From an uncultured Clostridium sp. (GTDB lineage: Bacteria > Bacillota > Clostridia > TANB77 > CAG-508), in the NCBI GenBank assembly GCA_900552655.1, contig USAE01000019.1, forward strand, positions 1 to 25,924: a stretch of 25,924 nucleotides of DNA. The letters run 5' to 3'. The translations under genes and the position numbers were made by a program. Positions 1 through 5,487 of the stretch are shown one piece after another. Numbering within the stretch: position 1 is the stretch's first letter; each line of letters starts with the position of its first letter. The notes under the pieces were generated by a model that had not been told where the DNA came from, made no database searches, and was given only the letters and a program-made list of their open reading frames with translations.

Positions 1-84
1 ATATATATTTATACCGAAAAAATTTTTTTGACACCTAAATAGTGTTTGTCTGCTTTATTTTGTATTTTTTGTTATTTCTTGTTA

Positions 85-113
85 TTGTAAATTTTTTTTT
101 ATAATGCTATAAT
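85..113 (+). promoter_or_regulatory. Sigma-A-type promoter for the dnaD-dnaI pair
   Basis: TTGTAA (85-90), a 17-base spacer and a perfect TATAAT (108-113). The predicted start of transcription is near 120, giving a short leader before the ribosome site AGGAGG (125-130), which is 6 bases from the ATG at 137. The stretch 1-84 is AT-rich; a lone TTGACA at 28-33 has no matching -10. Confidence 0.75.
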
Positions 114-136
114 GATATAATTGTAGGAGGGGAAAA

Positions 137-1099
137 ATGAAATTAGAACAAAGTGATAAAAACTTTTTATTTTCTGAAACAAACTTGCCAGATATATTTT
201 TTACAGAATATATGGCTCAAGCAAATGGTGATTATATAAAAGTATATTTATATATTGTTTTTCTTGCAAAATATAACAAAGAAATAAAAATTAATGATCT
301 TTCAAAAGCATTAAATATTCCTTTTAAGACGATTCAAGAAGCGATAGCTTATTGGGAAGAACAAGAAATTTTAATTAAGAAAAATAATGGTTACATTGTT
401 GTTGATTTACAAGAACGAGAATTAAATAAATTATATTCTCCAAAATTAACTTCATCACCAGAAAATGCCCTTTCCAATGCTAAAAACCAGTATAGAGCAA
501 AAGCGATAGAAGAAATTAATAATTCTTGTTTCCAAGGAATGATGTCTCCTTCTTGGTATAGCGATATTGACTTATGGTTTAATAAATATGGTTTTGATGA
601 GCAAGTAATGATTGCATTATTCAGATATTGTTTAGAACGTTCTGCATTACATAGAAATTATATTCAAGCTGTTGCAGATGGATGGCACAAAAATCATATT
701 CAAAATTTTACCGATTTAGACAATTACTATGCAAAACAAGAAAAATTATCACTAATAAAGAAACAAATTTCTAAGAAACTTGGATTATCTCGTCCTTTAA
801 CTCAATATGAAAGTGCTTATATTGAAAAATGGGTTGTAGATTATTCTTATTCTATGGATATAATAGAAATCGCACTAAAGAGAACTACTTCTAAATCTAA
901 TTTTAATTTTGATTATTTAGACAAATTAATTTCAAACTGGAATGAGCATAACTTACATACAACAACAGATGTTAATAATTATCTTGAACAAATGAAGGTC
1001 CAAAATCAAAATAAAAAGACTTTAGAAAAACAAACTAATTACAAAAGTTTTGAGCAAAGAACATATAATAATTTAGATTCATTATATGCAAATAGTTAA
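137..1099 (+). CDS. dnaD: DnaD-domain primosomal replication protein
   Basis: A 320-aa member of the DnaD/DnaB(Gram-positive) family, which remodels DNA and helps recruit the helicase loader at initiation and restart. An N-terminal winged-helix region (about residues 15-95) is followed by two DnaD-like helical units, about 135-200 and 212-285. The second carries the family pattern Y-x-x-x-I-x-x-W at 260-268 (YLDKLISNW). The end is a basic linker and the short tail QRTYNNLDSLYAN, typical of clostridial DnaD proteins. The start is fixed by AGGAGG 6 bases upstream. The helicase-loader gene begins 13 bases downstream, so the two are almost certainly one transcription unit working in one pathway. 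Family assignment is firm; whether it is the main chromosomal DnaD is inferred from the pairing. Confidence 0.9.
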   Translation: MKLEQSDKNFLFSETNLPDIFFTEYMAQANGDYIKVYLYIVFLAKYNKEIKINDLSKALNIPFKTIQEAIAYWEEQEILIKKNNGYIVVDLQERELNKLYSPKLTSSPENALSNAKNQYRAKAIEEINNSCFQGMMSPSWYSDIDLWFNKYGFDEQVMIALFRYCLERSALHRNYIQAVADGWHKNHIQNFTDLDNYYAKQEKLSLIKKQISKKLGLSRPLTQYESAYIEKWVVDYSYSMDIIEIALKRTTSKSNFNFDYLDKLISNWNEHNLHTTTDVNNYLEQMKVQNQNKKTLEKQTNYKSFEQRTYNNLDSLYANS

Positions 1100-1112
1100 G
1101 GAGTTTTAATAT

Positions 1113-2108
1113 ATGGCAGACAATGTATTAAAAGATTTATTAAAAGAATATGAAATTAAAAGATTACGTGCTGAGCAAATTGCAGATAAAAATATAGAAT
1201 CTTTATTTAGTAAGTATCCAGAGTTTGAAAAAATAAATTCTGAAATTGCAAAATGTGGTCTTAGCCTTGCTAAGGAAAAATTACAATCTTCTGATTTTTC
1301 TAAAGTAAACCTTTTAAAGCAAAAATTAGAATTATTAAAAGCAAATAAACATTCACTTTTAGAAAAAATAAATTTAACTGAATCAGACTTATTACCTAAA
1401 TATGAATGTTCTATTTGTAACGATACCGGTTACATTCATTCTAACGGTAATTTTACAATGTGTTCTTGTTTAAAGCAAAAATTAATTAATATTTCATATA
1501 ATAAATGTAATATTAATAAACTAGATTTTGAAAATTTTAGTACTTTTAATATTAATATGTATTCTGATGAAGTTAATGAACAAAAATATCATTCTTCTGT
1601 TTCACCAAGACAAAACATATTAATTATTAAAAAAATTATAGATAATTTTTTATCTGATTTTGATAATCCTAAAGGAAAAAATTTATTGTTTACAGGTAAC
1701 CCTGGGCTTGGTAAAACCTTCCTTTCTAATTGCATTGCAAAAGAATTAATAGATAATGGTAAAATTGTATTATATCAAACAGCTCCAATCATGTTAGATA
1801 ATATAATTGATTGCAAATTTGGTAAAAACAATGTTTCTAAAGATTTCTTAAATAATGTACTTAATGCAGATTTATTAATTATAGATGACTTAGGAACAGA
1901 GTCTATTAATAATATAAAATTTACAGAATTGTTTAATATTATTAACACTAGAATATTAAATAATAAAAAAACTATTATCTCTACAAATCTTTCTATTCAA
2001 AATTTATTTTCTATATATGACGAAAGAATAGTTTCTCGAATAGTTGGATATTATAACATATGTAAATTCTTCGGTGATGATATTAGGTTCAAAATAAGAA
2101 ATATATAA
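1113..2108 (+). CDS. dnaI: DnaI/DnaC-like AAA+ helicase loader
   Basis: A 331-aa ATPase expected to load the replicative DnaB-type helicase. The N-terminal third is helical and is followed by a zinc-binding cluster with cysteines at 99, 102, 117 and 119, as in B. subtilis DnaI. The AAA+ domain has Walker A GNPGLGKT (195-202), Walker B LLIIDD (254-259) and a likely sensor/arginine-finger region around 304-309 (ERIVSR). The ribosome site AAGGAG overlaps the dnaD stop and sits 9 bases from the ATG, so translation is probably coupled. IstB, the transposon-borne relative, is unlikely because no IstA or insertion sequence is nearby and the partner is DnaD. The name dnaC is also used for this gene in clostridia. 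Confidence 0.88.
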   Translation: MADNVLKDLLKEYEIKRLRAEQIADKNIESLFSKYPEFEKINSEIAKCGLSLAKEKLQSSDFSKVNLLKQKLELLKANKHSLLEKINLTESDLLPKYECSICNDTGYIHSNGNFTMCSCLKQKLINISYNKCNINKLDFENFSTFNINMYSDEVNEQKYHSSVSPRQNILIIKKIIDNFLSDFDNPKGKNLLFTGNPGLGKTFLSNCIAKELIDNGKIVLYQTAPIMLDNIIDCKFGKNNVSKDFLNNVLNADLLIIDDLGTESINNIKFTELFNIINTRILNNKKTIISTNLSIQNLFSIYDERIVSRIVGYYNICKFFGDDIRFKIRNI

Positions 2109-2163
2109 AACTAGAATCAGTTAATAGTCCTTAAATTTCCCGTTTTATTTTTCTTATACTGTA

Positions 2164-2195
2164 GAAACCTTCAGCAAATGCTGAAGGTTTCTTTT
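2164..2195. terminator. Intrinsic terminator between convergent genes
   Basis: A 12-bp perfect stem (GAAACCTTCAGC at 2164-2175, partner at 2180-2191) with an AAAT loop, followed on the + strand by TTTTCT. It ends the dnaD-dnaI transcript. It begins directly beyond the stop of the opposing 62-aa gene and probably serves that gene too, though the U-run on that side is poor. Confidence 0.8.
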
Positions 2196-2384
2196 CTAAT
2201 TATCTCTAAACACCTCTAAGTTTTCTTCAATATACTGTAAATCTCTCTTAATAGTTCTTTCACTGAATCCAGAAAGTTCAGCAATCAACCATACAGGTAT
2301 TTCATCAAAGTAGTAGGCGTAGTATACATCCTCCCGTCTACGGCGAATTTCATTTTCCGTGCTAATAATGATTTCACGTTTCAT
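2196..2384 (-). CDS. Small helix-turn-helix protein, 62 aa
   Basis: I do not recognise a named family. The N-terminal half has an Arg-rich helix (RRRR at 14-17) and a Tyr-rich helix (YYAYYF). Residues 30-53 read as a helix-turn-helix: WLIAELSGF, a turn, then SERTIKRDLQYI, much like the DNA-reading helix of sigma-region-4 or DeoR-type domains. The whole protein is little more than that unit, so it may be a minimal DNA-binding protein or adaptor. It has a good ribosome site (AAAGGAG, 2391-2397) and its own promoter. The gene contains more CG-type Arg codons and GC-richer stretches (for example around 2330-2345) than its neighbours, a weak sign of different ancestry. No partner gene is adjacent. 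Confidence 0.7.
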   Translation of the reverse strand: MKREIIISTENEIRRRREDVYYAYYFDEIPVWLIAELSGFSERTIKRDLQYIEENLEVFRDN

Positions 2385-2419
2385 TTCGCTTCTCCTTTAC
2401 ATTTTTATGTCTACTTTAT

Positions 2420-2448
2420 ATTTTAAACCTTTTTCCTATTTTTTTCAA
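2420..2448 (-). promoter_or_regulatory. Promoter for the 62-aa HTH gene
   Basis: On the minus strand, TTGAAA (2443-2448), a 17-base spacer and TAAAAT (2420-2425). It lies between the rpsR terminator and the ribosome site, so the small gene has an independent start. Confidence 0.6.
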
Positions 2449-2484
2449 CATAAAATTAATTTTTCTTATATAATTCTCTAGTAC

Positions 2485-2523
2485 AAAAAAGTAGCTATAA
2501 TTTAAAATTATAGCTACTTTTTT
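2485..2523. terminator. Terminator of the rpsF-ssb-rpsR operon
   Basis: A 17-bp perfect inverted repeat (2485-2501 and 2507-2523) with a TTAAA loop. The arms begin and end with six A or T bases, so it can act in both directions. It lies 10 bases beyond the rpsR stop on the minus strand. Confidence 0.85.
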
Positions 2524-2533
2524 ACGAATTCAA

Positions 2534-2809
2534 TTAGTTTTGAGTATATGGTAAAACTGCAATATGTCTTGCTCTTTTTACTGTTAAAGTAATATCTCTT
2601 TGATGCTTAGCACAAGCTCCTGTTGCTCTTCTTGGTAAAATTTTACCTTTATCATTTATAAATTTTTTTAATTGTTCTGCATTTTTATAATCTAATTCTA
2701 AGTCTTTATCTGCACATAAAGGACATACTTTTTTTCTCATTTTTCTAAATCTTGGATTGAAATCGTCATCGTTTCTATTGTTTCTTCTATTTTGCTTTTT
2801 ATCTGCCAT
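2534..2809 (-). CDS. rpsR: 30S ribosomal protein S18
   Basis: A 91-aa S18 that binds S6 and 16S rRNA in the platform of the small subunit. A basic, low-complexity N-terminus is followed by the S18 core with KILPRRATGACAKHQRDI and a basic C-terminus. C29, C32, C66 and H69 form a zinc-ligand-like set, so this is the C-plus form of S18. It is the last gene of the rpsF-ssb-rpsR operon, 20 bases after ssb, with a purine-rich GGGGGAG ribosome site. The operon ends in the hairpin at 2485-2523. L9 (rplI), often the next gene in Firmicutes, is absent here. Confidence 0.97.
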   Translation of the reverse strand: MADKKQNRRNNRNDDDFNPRFRKMRKKVCPLCADKDLELDYKNAEQLKKFINDKGKILPRRATGACAKHQRDITLTVKRARHIAVLPYTQN

Positions 2810-2829
2810 TTATTTCTCCCCCTTTCTAA

Positions 2830-3252
2830 CTAAAATGGTAAATCATCATTTGAAGTAGTTTCGAAGTCTGAATCTCCACCTGTTGGCATTCCACCAAATG
2901 TATTATCAAAACTTCCTGCAGATTCTGCATCTCTTCTACCTTCTGCAAAATATGCTTCTTCTGCAACAACTTCTGTTATATAATGTTTTTGACCTTGGTC
3001 ATCATCCCAAGTTCTTGTTTGAATTCTTCCTATAATAGCAACTTGTTGACCTTTTTTAAAATATTTACTACAAAATTCTCCTAGTTTGCTCCAAGCTACA
3101 ATATTAATGAAATCTGCTTGTCTTTCTTCTCCTGGACGAGCAAATCTTCTATTAACAGCTAATGAGAATGAAGCTACTAAAGTATTGTTTGTTTGTGTAT
3201 ATCTTACTTCTGGATCTCTAGTTAATCTACCTAATAATTCTACTTTATTCAT
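2830..3252 (-). CDS. ssb: Single-stranded DNA-binding protein
   Basis: A 140-aa SSB that coats single-stranded DNA during replication and repair. The OB fold spans about residues 1-107, starting MNKVELLGRLTRDPEVRY with WSKLGEFCSKYFKKGQ in the middle. It is followed by a Gly/Ser/Asp-rich linker and the acidic tip DDLPF, the docking peptide for partner proteins such as PriA and RecO. Length and layout are normal. It sits between rpsF and rpsR, the conserved Firmicute order, which ties SSB supply to ribosomal-protein expression. The ribosome site AAGGAT is about 12 bases before the ATG, rather far, and lies next to the hairpin at 3269-3302. Confidence 0.97.
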   Translation of the reverse strand: MNKVELLGRLTRDPEVRYTQTNNTLVASFSLAVNRRFARPGEERQADFINIVAWSKLGEFCSKYFKKGQQVAIIGRIQTRTWDDDQGQKHYITEVVAEEAYFAEGRRDAESAGSFDNTFGGMPTGGDSDFETTSNDDLPF

Positions 3253-3268
3253 TTTCTACCTATCCTTT

Positions 3269-3302
3269 CTTAATTTAATAAAGGCTCCCCCATTAAATTA
3301 AG
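3269..3302 (-). other. AT-only hairpin between rpsF and ssb
   Basis: Two perfect 11-base arms (CTTAATTTAAT at 3269-3279, ATTAAATTAAG at 3292-3302) enclose a 12-base loop that on the minus strand reads GGGGGAGCCTTT. It overlaps the rpsF stop codon. No U-run follows, so it is not a terminator; it may mark an RNA processing site or influence ssb translation. Confidence 0.5.
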
Positions 3303-3582
3303 CTTCTTTTCTTACAACTATAAATTTCATTACGTTGTCTTCTATTCTGTAGTTTCTTTCTAATTCATCTATTGAATCTGGTTTAGCTTCGAAGTTGATT
3401 ATTACATAATATCCTTCTTCTTTTTTCTTTATAGGATAAGCTAATTTTTGTGTTCCACGTTCTTCTACAGATTCTACTTTACCATTATTATTAATCAAAT
3501 CAGAGAACTTTTTAATTAAATCTTTTATTGATTGTTCTTCTATTGATGGATTAATAATGATAACACTCTCGTATTTATTCAT
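3298..3582 (-). CDS. rpsF: 30S ribosomal protein S6
   Basis: A 94-aa S6, the partner of S18 on the 30S platform. It reads MNKYESVIIINP at the start, with GTQKLAYPIKKKEEGYYVIINF in the middle and NYRIEDNVMKFIVVRKE at the end, all typical of S6. A GTG three codons upstream (3589-3591) is rejected because it overlaps the ribosome site AGGAGG (3591-3596); the ATG at 3580-3582 is spaced 8 bases from it. It is the first gene of rpsF-ssb-rpsR and is preceded by a roughly 70-nt structured leader. In other bacteria S6:S18 binds its own leader, so feedback control is plausible here. Confidence 0.96.
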   Translation of the reverse strand: MNKYESVIIINPSIEEQSIKDLIKKFSDLINNNGKVESVEERGTQKLAYPIKKKEEGYYVIINFEAKPDSIDELERNYRIEDNVMKFIVVRKEA

Positions 3583-3653
3583 TATTTTCACCTCCTCATG
3601 GTTATATAACCCATTATCTAAATGGGTAAGGAGAAAAGATTTCTCTTTTCAGC
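3583..3653 (-). promoter_or_regulatory. Structured 5' leader of rpsF operon
   Basis: On the minus strand the leader can form ACCCATT-TAGAT-AATGGGT, while the perfect palindrome GGTTATATAACC, which shares the GGGT bases, lies just upstream of AGGAGG. The two hairpins cannot both form fully. A third small stem (GAAAAG/CTTTTC) lies 5' of them. This layout suits autoregulation by S6:S18, but I cannot see the CCG element described for the known S6:S18 leader, so it is an inference. Confidence 0.4.
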
Positions 3654-3659
3654 ACGAAT

Positions 3660-3688
3660 ATTTTATCATATTTTTTTCTACTTTGCAA
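3660..3688 (-). promoter_or_regulatory. Promoter of rpsF-ssb-rpsR operon
   Basis: On the minus strand, TTGCAA (3683-3688), a 17-base spacer and TAAAAT (3660-3665). It predicts transcription from about 3653. It lies back to back with the permease promoter at 3696-3724. Confidence 0.65.
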
Positions 3689-3695
3689 CATTTAC

Positions 3696-3724
3696 TTGAA
3701 AATATTGGTATTTTATAGTAAAAT
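3696..3724 (+). promoter_or_regulatory. Promoter of the ArsP_2-type permease
   Basis: TTGAAA (3696-3701), a 17-base spacer and TAAAAT (3719-3724), predicting a start near 3731. Because this overlaps the 5' part of the longest open frame, it supports the downstream ATG at 3756 as the real start. Confidence 0.65.
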
Positions 3725-3755
3725 ATTTATGTTATTTAAAGATAGGAGAATTATT

Positions 3756-4601
3756 ATGTGGGATGTTATTTTAGATACATTAATAGATACTGTAAAGTTA
3801 ATTCCATTTTTATTAATTACATACATAATAATGGAATTTATGGAACATAAAACTAGTCATAAGACTAAAAATGCTATAAAAAAATCTGGACGTTTTGGTC
3901 CATTTTTTGGAGGAGTTTTAGGAATTATACCTCAATGTGGTTTTTCTGCTGCAGCTTCTAGTCTTTATTCTGCTAGAATTATTACACTAGGTACATTAAT
4001 TGCAATATTTTTATCTACGTCTGACGAAATGTTACCAATATTAATTTCTTCAGAAATAGATGCTAAAATAATTTTTACTATATTAGGTATAAAACTTGCC
4101 ATTGCTATTATTATTGGTTTTATAATTGATTTATTTTTCAGAAAACAATTTGAAAACGAAAGCCAAGAACCTGAAATAAAGGATTTATGCGAGCATGAGC
4201 ATTGTGACTGTGAACACGGAATATTTAAATCTTCTCTAAAGCATACTATTAATATTACTTTATATATTTTAATTATATCTTTCGTTTTAAATTTAATTAT
4301 ATTTTTTATTGGAGAAGATACTTTAGCAAAAGTTTTAAATTCTACACCTATAGTTGGACCAATTGTATCCTCTTTGGTAGGACTTATTCCTAATTGTGCA
4401 TCTTCTGTTCTAATTACCCAATTATATGTTTCAGATGTACTTAATTTTGCTACAATGATTGCTGGTCTTTTAGTTAATACAGGAGTTGGTTTATTAGTAT
4501 TATTTAGAACAAACGATAATTTAAAGGAAAATATAAAAATAACAACATTATTATTTTCTATTGGAGTAATTTCTGGAATTATATTAGATTTAATTTTTTA
4601 A
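3756..4601 (+). CDS. Putative 10-TM ArsP_2-type metal/arsenic permease
   Basis: A 281-aa integral membrane protein resembling the family annotated as ArsP_2 (10-TM putative heavy-metal exporters). Two homologous halves each carry the diagnostic loop: GIIPQCGFSAAASSLYSAR in the first half and GLIPNCASSVLITQLY in the second, each with a conserved Cys. The central cytosolic loop holds a short Cys/His/Glu cluster (CEHEHCDCEHG), a likely metal-binding patch. The start at 3756 is chosen because AGGAG (3744-3748) is 7 bases upstream; the frame is open back to a TTG at 3696 but that lies in the promoter. It stands alone, divergent from rpsF. The substrate is unknown; organoarsenical, Mn or another metal are possible, and no ars genes are adjacent. 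Confidence 0.78.
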   Translation: MWDVILDTLIDTVKLIPFLLITYIIMEFMEHKTSHKTKNAIKKSGRFGPFFGGVLGIIPQCGFSAAASSLYSARIITLGTLIAIFLSTSDEMLPILISSEIDAKIIFTILGIKLAIAIIIGFIIDLFFRKQFENESQEPEIKDLCEHEHCDCEHGIFKSSLKHTINITLYILIISFVLNLIIFFIGEDTLAKVLNSTPIVGPIVSSLVGLIPNCASSVLITQLYVSDVLNFATMIAGLLVNTGVGLLVLFRTNDNLKENIKITTLLFSIGVISGIILDLIF

Positions 4602-4612
4602 TAAAATTATAT

Positions 4613-4655
4613 AAAAAGTGGAAAACTATTTTTTTAATATAGTTTTCCACTTTTT
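4613..4655. terminator. Bidirectional terminator, permease/pflA
   Basis: A 17-bp perfect stem (4613-4629 with 4639-4655) with a 9-base loop. The outer arms are five A and five T bases, giving U-runs in both directions. It separates the permease (+) from the convergent pflA (-). Confidence 0.85.
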
Positions 4656-4681
4656 ATTATACAATATCTATTAAACTTATT

Positions 4682-5407
4682 TTAAAGAATTCCTAGTATT
4701 TCTTTTGCCCTTGCTATTTCTTCATTACTTGGCATCTTTACATCTTCTAATTCGTATGGAACTTTTAACTCTTCCCATTTAAACTTGCCTAAGTTATGAT
4801 ATGGTAATATTTCTACTTTTTCTACATTTTTTAATGAAGCTATAAATTTTTTTAATTTCTCTAAATCTTCTTTTTTGTCTGTATAACCTGGTATTAAAAC
4901 TTGTCTTATCCACATTTTTTTCCCTTGCTCACTTAAATATTTTGCAAATTCTAATTCATAATTGTTTGATCTGCCAATTAGTTCTTCGCATATATTATTG
5001 TTTATACATTTAATATCTAATAAAAACAAATCTGTAAGTTCGATAACTTCTTTAATTTTCTCTGTTAAAGGTAAGTTTCCAGAAGTATCTACAGCTACCC
5101 TTATTCCCATTTTTTTCATTTCTTTAAACAATGTTATTAAAGCTTCTGGTTGTAGCAATGGTTCTCCACCACTTACCGTAATTCCACCTTCATCTCCCAT
5201 ATATGCTGTATATCTTTCTATCTTTTTCACTACATCTTTTACTTTGTATGTTGTACCGGCTTTAATATCCCAAGTATCTCGATTTTGGCAATATTTGCAT
5301 TGTAAATTACAACCTTGTGTAAATATTACAAATCTTATACCTGGTCCATCAACAGCCCCTAATGTTTCAAATGAATGTATCCTTATTTCATTTTTTAAGT
5401 CTATCAT
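4682..5407 (-). CDS. pflA: Pyruvate formate-lyase activating enzyme
   Basis: A 241-aa radical SAM enzyme that installs the glycyl radical on PflB under anaerobic conditions. The cluster motif is C33-x3-C37-x2-C40 within GCNLQCKYCQNRDTW, preceded by the family signature TLGAVDGPGIRFV and followed by the GGEP-type SAM-binding turn (VSGGEPLLQ). I place the start at the ATG 5405-5407 because GGAGG lies 4 bases upstream; an ATG ten codons earlier has no ribosome site. The gene follows pflB by 80 bases. A hairpin lies in that gap, so pflA may be expressed below pflB, fitting a catalytic activator. Confidence 0.93.
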   Translation of the reverse strand: MIDLKNEIRIHSFETLGAVDGPGIRFVIFTQGCNLQCKYCQNRDTWDIKAGTTYKVKDVVKKIERYTAYMGDEGGITVSGGEPLLQPEALITLFKEMKKMGIRVAVDTSGNLPLTEKIKEVIELTDLFLLDIKCINNNICEELIGRSNNYELEFAKYLSEQGKKMWIRQVLIPGYTDKKEDLEKLKKFIASLKNVEKVEILPYHNLGKFKWEELKVPYELEDVKMPSNEEIARAKEILGIL

Positions 5408-5443
5408 ATTACCTCCAATTTCAATACATTTATGCATTAAAAT

Positions 5444-5475
5444 GGGATTTAGGGAACAATATCGTCCTAAATCCC
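5444..5475 (-). other. Hairpin in the pflB-pflA gap (possible attenuator)
   Basis: A 10-bp perfect stem (GGGATTTAGG 5444-5453 with CCTAAATCCC 5466-5475) and a 12-base loop. On the minus strand it is followed only by ATTTTAA, a weak U-run, so partial termination or mRNA protection of pflB is likelier than a full stop. On the plus strand a strong T-run follows. Confidence 0.6.
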
Positions 5476-5487
5476 TTTATTTTTTTA

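Noticed and set aside
3696..3755. TTG start for the permease 20 codons upstream
   Set aside because: It begins inside a good promoter and lacks a ribosome site; the ATG at 3756 has AGGAG at the right distance.
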